A stretch of DNA of 64,000 nt from Luteibacter aegosomatis (GCF_023078455.1 NZ_CP095740.1:558001-622000); one strand, 5' to 3'; shown: positions 37,001 through 46,005, counted from the stretch's first letter. Notes: generated by a model not told the origin, from the letters alone. A program made the numbers and translations.

Positions 37001-40000
37001 ACCGGCGTCTACGGCCGTCTCACGCTCAACGCCGACGGCAGCTACAGCTACACGGTGAACGACAACGACGCGCGCGTGAACGCGCTCAAGGACGGCCGCA
37101 CGCTCACCGACGTGTACACCTACACGATCACGGACGGCGACGGCGACCGCGCCACGGCGACGCTTACCATCACCATCCATGGGCATACCGACGGATCGCC
37201 CACGGTCACGTCGGTGGACGGCAACGGCGCGGTGGCTGGACAGGCCACGGTCCACGAGTCCGGCCTGGTCGACCACGACGGCACGAACGCCGCCACCGGC
37301 ACCATCACGCTGACCGCCCCCGACGGCCTGGCCAGCGTCACGGTCGGCAACGCCACGCTTTCCCTGTCGAACCTGACGGGGCTGTCGCCGAGCACGCCCC
37401 GGACCATCCTCACGTCGAACGGCACGCTCACGCTCACCGGCTTCACGCCGACGGCGACGGTGGGCGGCGTGCCCACGGCGGGCACCCTCAGCTACACCTT
37501 CACGCTGACGAGCCCGATCGCGCAGCAGCCCGGCATCACCGACAGCACGTTGGACGTCGCATTGCTGGTGACCGACGCGGGCAACGGTACCGCCCTCGGC
37601 ACGCTCACCATCGACGTCGTCAACGACGTGCCGACGGCGAATGCGGATCACGCCGACATCAACGAGAACGGCACCACCGTCGCCGGCGACGTCGTCGCCG
37701 GCGGCGGGACGAACGTGGCCGATCGCGTCGGTGCGGACGCGACCGCCACGCCGGTCTCCGGCGTGGCCGCCGGCAACTCGCAGGGCGCGACCGTGACCGG
37801 CAACGTGGGCATCGGCGTCACCGGCACCTACGGCACGCTCACGCTCAACGCCGACGGCAGCTACACCTATGCCATCGACTCCGACAACGCCGAACTGAAC
37901 GCGTTGAAGAACAACGAAACCCGGACCGATACCTACACCTACACGATCACCGACGCCGACGGCGACACCAGCACCACGACGCTGACCATCACCATCCATG
38001 GCCAGACCGACGGCACGCCGTCGGTGACGCCGCATGACGACAACGGTGCCGCGGCCGGGCACGAGACGGTCCACGAGTCGGGGCTGGTCGACCAGGACGG
38101 CAGCCAGGTGGTGAGCGGCAAAATCGATTTCAGCGCCGGCGACGGGCTCCAGAGCATCACGGTGGGCGGCACCACGCTGAGCCTGGCGCAGCTGGATGCG
38201 CTTGCCGCGGGCGGCAAGGTCGTGCTCGACACCGACCACGGCAAGCTCGAACTGAACGGGTACGAGGTGACGACCTCGGTCGGCGGCGTGCCGACGAGCG
38301 GCACGCTCAGCTATACCTACACGCTCACCCGGATCACGGCCGGCAACGGCGTCACCGACGACATCCCGTTGGTGGTGAGCGATGCGCACGGCGGCACGCA
38401 GGGGCCGCTCACGATCGACATCGTGAACGACACCCCGACCGCGCACGCCGACAACGCCGACGTGAACGAGGACGGTCCGTCGATCACGGGCAACGTGGTC
38501 TCCGGGGCCGGTCCGCGCGACGTGGCCGACCGCATCGGCGCTGACACGAACGCCTCGCCGGTCTCCGGCGTCGCCGCCGGCGATTCGCAGGGCGCGAACG
38601 TGAACGGCCACGTGGGCACGGGCGTGACCGGCACCTACGGCACCCTCACGCTCAACGCCGACGGCAGCTACGGCTACGTGCTGGACAACGCCAACGCGAC
38701 GGTCAACGCGCTGAAGGACGGCGACACGCTCACCGATACCTACACGTACACCATCACCGACGGCGACGGCGATACCAGCACCACCACGCTCACCATCACC
38801 ATCCATGGCCACACGGACGGCGCGCCGACGGCCGAACCGCATGACGGCAACGGGGCGGGCAACGGTACCAATGCCGCGGGCGACGCCACCGTATGGGAGT
38901 CCGGTCTCACCACCGACGGTCCGGTGGGGCAGGCCAGCCATGTCTCCGACACCATCGACATCACCGCGCCGGACGGCCTGCTGGGCATCGAGATCAACGG
39001 CGTCGCGATCACCCGCGCCGAACTCGAAGACCTCGCCCAGGCGCCGAAGACGATCGTCACGTCGAAGGGCACCCTGACGCTCACCGGTTTCGACGAGACC
39101 GACTTCGTCGGCGGCGTGCCGACCCGCGGCACGCTGTCGTATACCTACGACCTGGCGGGACCGTTGGTCCAGGTCGCCCCCGACCACGCCAACAGCACCG
39201 ATACGTTCGCCGTCACCGTCCACGACGTGAGCAACGGCACGGGCACGGGCAACCTCGTGATCGACATCGTCAACGACGCGCCGACCGCGAACGCCGACCG
39301 CGCCGACGTGAACGAAGACGGCGGCGTTCCCGTCACGGGCAACGTCGTCATGGGCGGCGGCACCGACGCGGCGGACCGCCTCGGTGCCGACGGCACCGCG
39401 ACGCCGGTCACCGGCGTGTCGTCCGGCGACGTGGGCAGCGACGTCACGGGCCATGTGGGTTCGGGCGTCGCCGGCCAGTACGGCACGCTCACCCTCAACG
39501 CCGATGGCAGCTACAGCTACGCGGTGGACGACGCCAGCGCGACGGTGAACGGCCTGCGCAACGGCCAGACGCTTACCGATACCTACACGTACACCATCAC
39601 CGACGCCGACGGCGATACCAGCACGACCACGCTCACCATCACCATCCACGGCCATACCGACGGCTCGCCGACGATGACGCCGGTGGACGGCAACGGCGGC
39701 GCGGACGGGCATGCGACAGTCGCCGAAGCGGGCCTCGTCGACCACGACGGTTCGCAGGCCACGACCGGCACGATCGACCTCACGGCCGACGACGGCCTTT
39801 CCGGCCTCGTGGTGGGTGGCACGCCGGTCAGCCTGGCCGACCTGGGCAACCTGTCGACCACGCCCATCACCATTCACACGCCGGACGGCACGCTGGTGCT
39901 TACCGGTTTCACGCCGGGCACCTCGGTCGGCGGCGTGCCGACCAGCGGCACCCTCAGCTACACCTATACGCTCGACCACGAGACCTCGACGCCGAACGCG

Positions 40001-41869
40001 GCCAACGGCCACGACGACGTCGCGCTGAAGGTGATCGACGCGGGCGGCGGCGAGGCGACCGGCACGCTGCGCGTGAACATCGTCGACGATGTACCGACCG
40101 CGAACCACGACGACAACGCCATCGACGAAAACACCGCGTCGGTCGGCGGCTCGGTCATCGACAACGATCGCATCGGTGCCGACGCCACGGCGTCGCCGGT
40201 TACGGGCGTGGCGGCGGGCGTGGCCGGCGGCGACGTCGGCGGCCATGTGGGCGCGGGCGTGGCCGGCACCTACGGCACCCTCACGCTCAACGCCGACGGC
40301 AGCTACGGCTACGCGCTGGACAACGCCAACCCCACGGTCAACGCCCTGAAGGACGGGGAGTCGCTGACCGACACGTACACCTACACCATCACCGACGCGG
40401 ACGGCGATACCAGCACCGCCACGCTCACCATCACCATCCACGGCAAGACCGACGGCAACCCGGTCATCGTGCCGGCGGGTGGCACGGGCGGCGCGGGCGG
40501 CCACGCGAGCGTCGCCGAGTCGGGCCTCGCCGATCATGACGGTTCGCAGACGACTACCGGCGTGATCGACGTCACCGCCGACGACGGCCTGTCCTCGGTC
40601 ACCGTGGGCGGCACCACGCTCACCGCCGACCAGCTCGCCGCGCTGTCCGGCGGCACGCCCGTGATCGTGCATACGCCGGACGGCACGCTGGTGCTCACCG
40701 GCTTCCAGCCGACGTCGACGATGGGTGGCGTGCCGACGGCTGGCACGATCAGCTATACGTACACGCTGGACCATCCGACGGCCGGTCACGGCGTGACCGA
40801 CACCATCGCGCTCACCGTCACCGATCGCGGCGGCGACACCACCGCGGGCGCGCTCGTGGTGGATATCGCCAACGACGTGCCGACGGCCCATGACGACAGC
40901 GCCACCATCGTGCAGGACGCGGGCCAGACCGCCACGAGCGGCAACGTGTTCACCGGCACGGCCACGCACGTCGGCACCGACCGCATCGGTGCCGACGGCT
41001 CGGCCAATGGCGGCCCGGTCACCGGCGTGGTGTCCGGCAACACCGGCCACGCGGGCAGCATCGGCGGCGTCAGCCAGGGCGCGTTCGGCACGCTCGTGCT
41101 TAACGCCGACGGCACGTACAGCTATAAGCTGGATACCGCGAACCCGGCCGTGAGCGCGCTCGACGCCAGCCGCACGCTGACGGAAACCTTCGTCTACACC
41201 ATCACCGACGCCGACGGCGATACCAGCACGGCGACGCTCACCATCACCATCCACGGCACCACGCCGCCGATGCAGGCGCGCTGGGGCGACCAGATCTTCC
41301 CGATCGCCTACCAGCGTCCCGACCGCGACATCCGCCAGGCCTGGGAGCCGGGCCTGTTCGTGGTGCCGGAGGTGAACCAGTCGCAGGACGACACGGTGCG
41401 CTGGCAGAACCAGTGGGTGACCGGCCGTGGCGGGTTCGCCGTCGACGCCGGGCTGCCGCAGGATCCCTCGAACGTGCAGTTCGTGCTGGACGACGGCGTC
41501 GCGTACTCGCAGAAGGTGCTGGCCGAGGCGCATGCCCGCTCCCGCGTTGCCCTCAGCGACTTCGGCTTGGCGTCGAGCCCGCTATGGGACGACTTCTCGC
41601 CGTTCGCGCCGACGCGCGTCGGCCAGCTCGACGCCTATGCGCACGAGCGAGGCCGCGCGGACAACCACGAGCGCGAGCATCTGCGTCCGCACGCCACTGC
41701 CCACGACGCGCCGCCCGCGCCGGGCAAGACGGTACCCGCCACCACGGTGCCGCCGCCGGCCTCCACGCCGTCCGGCGCACCGTCGCTCACCGCACAGATC
41801 GCGGCCATGGCCACCTCCGGCGCCGTGCCGCTGGCCCAGGCGCCCGCCGCCCATCCGTCACGTCATTAA
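31052..41869 (+). CDS. Giant repetitive adhesin (VCBS/cadherin-like, LEPRxL-type N-terminus)
   Basis: The 3605-residue protein starts MSGNKSSNPFRPRTHRYALE and lacks a signal peptide. An N-terminal LEPRQMYDGAAV matches the LEPRxLxDGA motif of exported giant proteins. Residues about 80-1900 hold Ig-like/cadherin-like modules (recurring VTITSLTTHGTLYFNG, DPQIAESA and ADDRLRD blocks). Residues about 1914-3400 hold six tandem VCBS-type units with TLTLNADGSYSYTVD, TDTYTYTITDADGD and TLTITIHG. The last 200 residues are unique and rich in Pro/His. I see no RTX nonapeptides (GGxGxD). Four export genes follow with a 20-bp gap, so it is their likely substrate, a cell-surface or biofilm protein. Confidence 0.9.
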   Translation: MSGNKSSNPFRPRTHRYALEPRQMYDGAAVVEANRHVDAAQSAQDAGKFQSPATEQPGQAAPTPHVEARLFVAAVSTDSTVTTASKGLTVAEPSSLNAPGADRGTLSGWTIAGASGDPVTVTARVGDATKGTLLSSGGGTTSDQGASYTFSGTRAQATAWLNQLTFVAADTELGLTAAKTTIDVTVNDGQAHTHSLDVTITPSNDPVSVADATLTVPEVDASGGRSVTVIGTDTLAAHDPEVDVSGTQTPDQIVYSVTGLPQYGYLTLDGNRLGAGSIFTQQDVIDGRVAYVHTATGADQDTADGFDARVNDGATPLDRSDTVHVTLNIAPVNQAPTIGGEGMVYEGQPANAHDTGNVGQYIVADTGGDPQDSALTVTITSLTTHGTLYFNGVAVTVGQTFDYSQRNLLTYGNDGAENIAQDSFGVSVSDEGGGTGTKGTGTGTIVLDIAAVDDDPVFDRGSTRTATVTAGGEAPAGAYAVTLTTQMIGASDVDTPDRNISFITSQAGLTHGYLTLNGQQLKDGATFTMDDVRNGRVQYVQVSGAAAGDQDTFHFQVVDNTTALRWNADGSTFTRIGGDYTGGTPTDTLNDFVFTIDLAPTSAGNAGHPAAHDPQIAESASDHAGTDQQGSTLGQLDEGGNLVIQGTTTDGQPTDVAHAPFLSYTATGVDPSQVVYTFLGFTNDAGITTVAGTLQKHVGNAWVNVAEFGTFTQADLDAGNIRFQHNGDSENFHVKANFSVSAGLITTQNGQPTVDTWTPAFDIYIRPTNDLPTVTGSSNTVIAEGETAYITRGQLGLGDPDDATSQSWLEGTPTLHNGDPNFADNNDATGANALKFLITSLPPGGKLQFSTDGGQSWQDVTVNTQLDASIITDSAGTTGLRFVSNGSEVRSASFTVEAQDRWGDRSASPATVTIQITNVNDAPQIAKDPTQADPVAPQDSPNNIGGASVNEPLTLPEGGYAQITTAMLQAYDPDSTGTQVQYVITSAPQHGSVAFSTDGTHFHVLGKGSSFTQADVAAGHIYYLNDGSEPTSGGYPSTPDDSFGFTLSDGDKEQTGNAFWIYTTPTNDAPVVKAPTGPIDIDSADPANNKVPGFSVSDPDLTDGIGAGETDAMQVTVRLLHADGTAFAAGEYTTDGVAIGIAGGSGVTIDADKDGSGDYLVLTGTRAQINAALAGLSVTFGSDLDATYQVQVIADDRLRDSSGALAGGANGGPVNQSDEPGTGTGGVSSPVDANNYDWYADDVPSDSGNLSAATVDIRASSVNEPATIGGPGSVVPVYEDQPTHIGGGFTVSDPESAAFDTPVTVTLSVPSGTLGIGGAGIQTSASGAGGQAVTIAGDGTGALVLTGRASDIEALLNDTTNGLTYLSARNVNHDTNGGDAGDVTLTMSLDDTGSRIGGDVGSGSVANNPADVHVALDIVPVNDAPTVNAGGDTVYLNGSTPVGGFSVDDVDYADGGGIAAGEQDFMQVTVRVTDAAGHALAASNYANIVLGSSTAGTSGATVDGTFDGTDSALVIRGTRQQINDYLAGLEVSISGALANVDQAFRVEVVADDRLRDLASGALDGSNAANGGKNDGGTGTQNVPTTDIDPYADVPNGLGQNVSKGSRDVFPTSINNPTAIGVTGDNAADENAGDIYTLSHVTLADPDAGTAAISATITLQDGFSIHDVAGHTASGTYGNISFTISGDGRSVTITGAITDVQAAINSVGIRLPAAVAGDNNGHWNGTFQVQLTVNDNGNHGDRPSQGVLDDDQAQNETDDPTTIGDEYGYADGTSSALTTTRVIDVTISGGTQVQEAGLHDGSGHQGVDGTETFALFNDLSSVTIGDPADGAGRFVTLTLAQLQDIANVPVGDRTIATAHGTLVVTGYDSATRTLTYHYELTSAVNQPGATSSNEVIAISTTDSKNVTDNGTLTVNIVDDVPVAVADQNDVNENGTPTTGNVVGNGSANDRADTVGADANAAPVTGVAAGNSNGVAVSGRVGTVVTGVYGRLTLNADGSYSYTVNDNDARVNALKDGRTLTDVYTYTITDGDGDRATATLTITIHGHTDGSPTVTSVDGNGAVAGQATVHESGLVDHDGTNAATGTITLTAPDGLASVTVGNATLSLSNLTGLSPSTPRTILTSNGTLTLTGFTPTATVGGVPTAGTLSYTFTLTSPIAQQPGITDSTLDVALLVTDAGNGTALGTLTIDVVNDVPTANADHADINENGTTVAGDVVAGGGTNVADRVGADATATPVSGVAAGNSQGATVTGNVGIGVTGTYGTLTLNADGSYTYAIDSDNAELNALKNNETRTDTYTYTITDADGDTSTTTLTITIHGQTDGTPSVTPHDDNGAAAGHETVHESGLVDQDGSQVVSGKIDFSAGDGLQSITVGGTTLSLAQLDALAAGGKVVLDTDHGKLELNGYEVTTSVGGVPTSGTLSYTYTLTRITAGNGVTDDIPLVVSDAHGGTQGPLTIDIVNDTPTAHADNADVNEDGPSITGNVVSGAGPRDVADRIGADTNASPVSGVAAGDSQGANVNGHVGTGVTGTYGTLTLNADGSYGYVLDNANATVNALKDGDTLTDTYTYTITDGDGDTSTTTLTITIHGHTDGAPTAEPHDGNGAGNGTNAAGDATVWESGLTTDGPVGQASHVSDTIDITAPDGLLGIEINGVAITRAELEDLAQAPKTIVTSKGTLTLTGFDETDFVGGVPTRGTLSYTYDLAGPLVQVAPDHANSTDTFAVTVHDVSNGTGTGNLVIDIVNDAPTANADRADVNEDGGVPVTGNVVMGGGTDAADRLGADGTATPVTGVSSGDVGSDVTGHVGSGVAGQYGTLTLNADGSYSYAVDDASATVNGLRNGQTLTDTYTYTITDADGDTSTTTLTITIHGHTDGSPTMTPVDGNGGADGHATVAEAGLVDHDGSQATTGTIDLTADDGLSGLVVGGTPVSLADLGNLSTTPITIHTPDGTLVLTGFTPGTSVGGVPTSGTLSYTYTLDHETSTPNAANGHDDVALKVIDAGGGEATGTLRVNIVDDVPTANHDDNAIDENTASVGGSVIDNDRIGADATASPVTGVAAGVAGGDVGGHVGAGVAGTYGTLTLNADGSYGYALDNANPTVNALKDGESLTDTYTYTITDADGDTSTATLTITIHGKTDGNPVIVPAGGTGGAGGHASVAESGLADHDGSQTTTGVIDVTADDGLSSVTVGGTTLTADQLAALSGGTPVIVHTPDGTLVLTGFQPTSTMGGVPTAGTISYTYTLDHPTAGHGVTDTIALTVTDRGGDTTAGALVVDIANDVPTAHDDSATIVQDAGQTATSGNVFTGTATHVGTDRIGADGSANGGPVTGVVSGNTGHAGSIGGVSQGAFGTLVLNADGTYSYKLDTANPAVSALDASRTLTETFVYTITDADGDTSTATLTITIHGTTPPMQARWGDQIFPIAYQRPDRDIRQAWEPGLFVVPEVNQSQDDTVRWQNQWVTGRGGFAVDAGLPQDPSNVQFVLDDGVAYSQKVLAEAHARSRVALSDFGLASSPLWDDFSPFAPTRVGQLDAYAHERGRADNHEREHLRPHATAHDAPPAPGKTVPATTVPPPASTPSGAPSLTAQIAAMATSGAVPLAQAPAAHPSRH
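36791..41257 (+). repeat. Six tandem VCBS-type coding repeats of about 0.8 kb
   Basis: Unit boundaries, marked by the (N/D)IV(D/N)DVP(V/T)A motif, are at 36791, 37613, 38417, 39263, 40076 and 40862, so units are 786-846 bp long. They share long near-identical stretches such as those encoding TLTDTYTYTITDADGDTSTT and TLTLNADGSY. This degree of similarity suggests recent expansion or gene conversion, and the unit number may vary between strains. Confidence 0.85.
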
Positions 41870-41889
41870 TCGAATCGGAAAAGAACTCC

Positions 41890-43782
41890 ATGCTCCCTTC
41901 CAAAGCCATGAAGCCTGCCGTCCCGCTCGCCGCGTCGATCGCCCTTGCCGTGTTCCTGACGGGTTGCGGCGCGGTGAAGCCCAAGCCGCTCACCCATGAC
42001 GAGATCGTCAACCGCGCGAAGAACGACCAGCAGGCGATGTACAAGGGCCAGGAACCCGTCACCGCGCCGATCACGCTCGCCGACGCGATGGCCCGCTCGC
42101 TCAAGTACAACCTCGACTACCGCCTGAAGCTGATGGAGACCGCGCTGTCGCGCGGCCTGCTCGACGTGTCCGAGCTGGACATGCTGCCCAAGCTGATGAC
42201 CGACGCCGGCTATCGTTGGCGCAGCAACGATTCGGGCGGCACCAGCATCGGCATCCAGGACCGCGTGATCAGCCTGCGCCCGTCCACTTCCGAAGAGCGC
42301 GTGCACTACCTCGCCGACGCCACGCTGTCGTGGGACGTGCTCGACTTCGGCCTGAGCTACTACCGCGCCAAGCAGCAGGCCGACGACGTCAACACCACCG
42401 ACGAGCGCCGCCGCAAGGTGTTGCAGAACATCGTGCAGGACGTGCGCGATGCTTACTGGCGCGCGCTCGGCGCGCAGCGCCTGCTCGGCGAAACGCAAAC
42501 CCTGGCCGACAACATCCAGGCCGCGCTGGAGAAGACCCGCCAGGCCGAACGCGCCGGCGTGCTGCCACCGGTGGAAGGCCTCGAATACCAGCGCGCGCTG
42601 CTCGACGCGATGACGCTGGTGAACGAGAAGCGCCAGGAAATGGAGCTGGCCAAGCGTGAACTCGCCGCGTTGATGAACCTCGCGCCGGGCACCGAGTTCA
42701 CCCTCGCCGACGCGAAGGAAACCGGCCTGTCGCAGGTGCCGACGAACCTCGACCAGCTCGAGCAGATGGCGCTCGAACAGCGCCCCGAACTGCGCGAGGA
42801 GGATTACAAGACGCGCATCGATGCCGTCGAGACGAAGAAACAGATCCTCGCGCTGTTCCCCAACCTCAACCTGTTCGGCGGCGTCGGCTACGACTCCAAC
42901 AAGTACCTCTACAACGAGAACTGGGCCCAGGGCGGCGTCAGCCTCTCGATGAACCTGTTCCGCCTCGCCGGCATCCCGGCGATCAAGCGCACGAACGAAG
43001 CGCGCATGAAGGTGGACGACGCGCGCCGCATGGCGCTGTCGATGGCCGTGCTCACCCAGGTGCGCGTGTCGGTGGAGCGCTACAAGCTCGCCGTGTACGA
43101 CCACCAGTTGGCCGAGGAATCCGCGCGCGTCGACCAGCGCCTGGCCAGCGTCGCCCGCGCCGGTTCCAGCCACCAGCTCACCAGCGAACTGGAAACCCTG
43201 CGCACCGGCGCCCGCTCGATGGTGTCGCGATTCCAGGAAGCCTCGTCGTACGCCGCCGCGCAGTCGGCCTACGGCCGCGTGCTCAACTCGGTGGGCATCG
43301 ACCTGATGCCCGAACAGATCGCCTCCAGCGACCTGCCGACCATCGCCAAGGCCATCCAGGCCAGCCTCGCCGACGGCGAGAAGCAGGTGTTCACGCAGGT
43401 CGCCGACGCGGCCACGGTGGATCGTCCGATCCGGCTCAGCGTGTCGGGCCTGCCCGAGCGCGTCGACGGCGAGGCCGTGCGCGGCGCGGTGGGCAAGGTG
43501 ATGACCGGCAACCATCTCACCCTCGGCAACGGCGGCGACGCATTGGCCGTGGATCTGCACTACAGCGCCGCCCCGGGCAAGACCGCCACGCGCGCCAAGT
43601 GGGACGTGACCGTGCAGGACACCGCCGGCAAGCGCCTGCTCACGCAGAGCTATCTCAGCTACCTCCCCGACGACGTCACGACGCGTTCCGTCGTCGCCCT
43701 GGCCGAGGCCGCCACGCTGTCGGTGATGGATGCGATCCATCGCCTCGCCGCGGCCCCCGAGACCGCCGCCGTATCGCAGTGA
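41890..43782 (+). CDS. TolC-like outer-membrane efflux lipoprotein
   Basis: The 630-residue protein starts MLPSKAMKPAVPLAASIALA; the lipobox is VFLTGC. An OMF-type core is seen: ITLADAMARSLKYNLDYRLK at the start of the first half, repeated helical segments (RQAERAGVLPPVEGLEYQRAL, ELAALMNLAPGTEFTLADA, LALFPNLNLFGGVGYDSNK). The C-terminal 150 residues are additional (SDLPTIAKAIQASLADG and a beta domain), longer than usual. It should form the outer-membrane channel for the four-gene export cluster that starts 20 bp after the adhesin. Confidence 0.85.
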   Translation: MLPSKAMKPAVPLAASIALAVFLTGCGAVKPKPLTHDEIVNRAKNDQQAMYKGQEPVTAPITLADAMARSLKYNLDYRLKLMETALSRGLLDVSELDMLPKLMTDAGYRWRSNDSGGTSIGIQDRVISLRPSTSEERVHYLADATLSWDVLDFGLSYYRAKQQADDVNTTDERRRKVLQNIVQDVRDAYWRALGAQRLLGETQTLADNIQAALEKTRQAERAGVLPPVEGLEYQRALLDAMTLVNEKRQEMELAKRELAALMNLAPGTEFTLADAKETGLSQVPTNLDQLEQMALEQRPELREEDYKTRIDAVETKKQILALFPNLNLFGGVGYDSNKYLYNENWAQGGVSLSMNLFRLAGIPAIKRTNEARMKVDDARRMALSMAVLTQVRVSVERYKLAVYDHQLAEESARVDQRLASVARAGSSHQLTSELETLRTGARSMVSRFQEASSYAAAQSAYGRVLNSVGIDLMPEQIASSDLPTIAKAIQASLADGEKQVFTQVADAATVDRPIRLSVSGLPERVDGEAVRGAVGKVMTGNHLTLGNGGDALAVDLHYSAAPGKTATRAKWDVTVQDTAGKRLLTQSYLSYLPDDVTTRSVVALAEAATLSVMDAIHRLAAAPETAAVSQ

Positions 43783-43787
43783 GCCGC

Positions 43788-44618
43788 ATGAACACCTTTC
43801 GACATACCGTCGCACCGGCGCAGGCCGGTGCCCACGGCGAGACGCGCCATCGAGCGACCGCGCTCAAGGCCGGCCTTTTCGCGTTGGTCCTGACCTGGAC
43901 CGGTACCGCGCCGGCCGAGTCCGCTCCAAAGGCCGCCTCGCAGGCCCCCGTGCGCTTCCTCGTCGTCGCCGCGCAGGAAAGCCCGCTGTCCGCCGTGGCC
44001 GGGGGGCGCGTGGCCCGGGTCTATGCGCAACTGGGCGATACGGTCGCCAAGGGCAAGGTGCTGGTGTCGCTCGATTGCAGCGACGTCGAAGCCCGTCGTG
44101 CATCGGCCGATGCCGAGTACAAGGCCGCGCAGTTGAAGTACGAGGCCAAGGCCAAGCTGCAGGGCCTGGATTCGGCCGCCGCGCTGGAGGTGGAACTGAC
44201 CGCCGCCGACGTCAACCGCACGCGCAGCCAGGAACGCATCTTCGAGGCGCAGCTCGCGCAGTGCCGTTTCGTGGCGCCGTTCGACGGCCGCGTGGCCCGC
44301 GTGCACGTGAAAGAAGGGCAGGGCGTCGCGCCCGGTGCCCCGGTGATCGACCTCGTCGGCACGGGCACGCCGAAGGCGCGCCTCAACGTGCCGTCGAACT
44401 GGATCGCTTGGCTGAAGCCCGGCGCGCACCTGGACGCCACCATCGACGAGACGGGCGCCAGCTACCGGCTTACCGTGACCCGCCTGAGCGGCCGCGTGGA
44501 CGCGGTGAGCCAGACCATCGAAATCGAAGCCGAATTCGAAGGCGACACCAGCCGCGTGCTGCCGGGCATGAGCGGCCGCGCGTCGCCGGGCAAGCCGGAC
44601 GCGGGTCCGAAGGTCTGA
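43788..44618 (+). CDS. HlyD/RND-type periplasmic adaptor
   Basis: The 276-residue protein starts MNTFRHTVAPAQAGAHGETR, ending in a signal/anchor (about residues 25-45). A short barrel-sandwich domain follows (SAVAGGRVARVYAQLGDTVAKGKVLVSLD), then a helical hairpin (KYEAKAKLQGLDSAAALEVE) and the second lipoyl half (CRFVAPFDGRVARVHVKEGQ). It is among the shortest adaptor types. It overlaps neither neighbour but lies 5 bp after the TolC-like gene. Confidence 0.88.
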   Translation: MNTFRHTVAPAQAGAHGETRHRATALKAGLFALVLTWTGTAPAESAPKAASQAPVRFLVVAAQESPLSAVAGGRVARVYAQLGDTVAKGKVLVSLDCSDVEARRASADAEYKAAQLKYEAKAKLQGLDSAAALEVELTAADVNRTRSQERIFEAQLAQCRFVAPFDGRVARVHVKEGQGVAPGAPVIDLVGTGTPKARLNVPSNWIAWLKPGAHLDATIDETGASYRLTVTRLSGRVDAVSQTIEIEAEFEGDTSRVLPGMSGRASPGKPDAGPKV

Positions 44619-44622
44619 TCCG

Positions 44623-46002
44623 ATGAACGCACACGACGTTCGCGGCGCGAACGCGCCGTCGCGGTTCTACGCGCTCGCGGGGCGCGTGGAAGCCGCCACC
44701 CATGCGTCCGAGCTGGGCTTCATCGCCTGCAACGAGGCGCGCCTGCTGGTGGATTACCGGCAGGCGGCGCTGGTGTCGTTGTCGTCGGCGCGCGGACCGA
44801 GGCTGGCGGCGCATTCGGGTCTGGCCGATCCGGACCCGAACACGCCTTACGCCCTCTGGCTTACCGCCGTGGCCCGGCGCGTGGCCGAACGTTGCGCCGA
44901 ACTGCCGCAAGGCGCGCGCGTGCTGCCGTTGTCGGCGGACATGCTCGGCGACGAACTGGCCGCCGAATGGAGCGAGTGGCTGCCCGCGCACGTCTGGGTG
45001 TTGCCGCTGTCCGGCCCCGATCGCGCGGTGGGCGCGCTGCTGTTCCTCGCACGGGACGACGCGTGGCCCACCACGTTGACGCCGGACAGCGCGGAATTCG
45101 CGCTGCTGCAACTGGGCAGCCTGCTCGGTTACGCCTGGTGGTCGCTGGTGGCCAGGCCGTCGCGCTGGCGGGACGCATGGCGCAAGGTGACGCGCGGTCG
45201 CGGCCTGCGTTACGCCCTCGCGGCCCTGTTCGTCGTGCTGCTGATTCCCGTGCGCGAATACACCCTCGTGCCGGCCGAGATCATTTCCACGCGTAGCCAG
45301 GTCATCGCCTCGCCGCGCGAGGGCGTGATCCATCGCATGGCGGTACTCCCCAACTCACCGGTAAAGGCCGGGCAGGTGCTGGCCGAGCTGGACGACACCA
45401 CCTTGCGCAACAAGCTCGCCGTGGCCCAGGCGGAACTGGCCACCGCCAACACGGAAATGCACCAGGCCGCGCAGCAGGCCATCGAAAGCCAGAGCGCGAA
45501 GGCCGACCTCGGCATGGTCGAAGGCAAGTGGCGCGAACGCCAGGTCGACGTCGACGCCCTCCAGCGAGAGGTCGACAAGCTCGCCATCCGCGCACCCGCC
45601 GATGGCGTCTTCGTCTATTCCGACCCCGACGACTGGGCGGGCCGTCCCGTGCAGACGGGGGAACGCATCGGCCTGCTTGCCGATCCGCATGCATTGGGCG
45701 TTCGTGCCTGGGCGCCGGTGGGCGAGGCGACCAACCTCGCCTCCGGTGCGCCGATGACGGTGTTCCTCAAGGTGGCGCCGCTGGATCCGCTCGATGCGCG
45801 CCTGGACTACGCCGGTTACCAGCCGGTGGAAGCCCCCAACGGCGTGGCGAGTTATTCGCTGCGTGGCACGATCGACGGCACGCCGCCGGGGGCTCGCATC
45901 GGCCTGCAGGGCACCGCGCGGGTGTCCGGCCGCTGGAGCGTGCTGGGTTACCTGATGCTGCGGCGTCCGCTGGCGACGGTACGCGCCTGGATCGGGCTGT
46001 AA
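44623..46002 (+). CDS. GAF-like plus HlyD-type membrane adaptor
   Basis: The 459-residue protein starts MNAHDVRGANAPSRFYALAG. Residues about 15-170 form a GAF-like domain (ASELGFIACNEARLLVDYRQ, VGALLFLARDDAWP), expected in the cytoplasm. One transmembrane helix follows (about 198-215, LRYALAALFVVLLIPV). The rest is a HlyD barrel with a long hairpin (IASPREGVIHRMAVLPNSPV, AIRAPADGVFVYSDPDDW) in the periplasm. A cytoplasmic sensory or docking domain on an adaptor is unusual. It lies 4 bp from the preceding gene and 3 bp before the M50 gene. Confidence 0.85.
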   Translation: MNAHDVRGANAPSRFYALAGRVEAATHASELGFIACNEARLLVDYRQAALVSLSSARGPRLAAHSGLADPDPNTPYALWLTAVARRVAERCAELPQGARVLPLSADMLGDELAAEWSEWLPAHVWVLPLSGPDRAVGALLFLARDDAWPTTLTPDSAEFALLQLGSLLGYAWWSLVARPSRWRDAWRKVTRGRGLRYALAALFVVLLIPVREYTLVPAEIISTRSQVIASPREGVIHRMAVLPNSPVKAGQVLAELDDTTLRNKLAVAQAELATANTEMHQAAQQAIESQSAKADLGMVEGKWRERQVDVDALQREVDKLAIRAPADGVFVYSDPDDWAGRPVQTGERIGLLADPHALGVRAWAPVGEATNLASGAPMTVFLKVAPLDPLDARLDYAGYQPVEAPNGVASYSLRGTIDGTPPGARIGLQGTARVSGRWSVLGYLMLRRPLATVRAWIGL

Positions 46003-46005
46003 GCG

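Noticed and set aside
31055..41533. A 3492-codon open frame on the minus strand opposite the adhesin
   Set aside because: It is a mirror of the high-GC, strongly biased adhesin coding frame, with no ribosome site, domain or sensible composition. Such shadows are expected over repetitive GC-rich genes.
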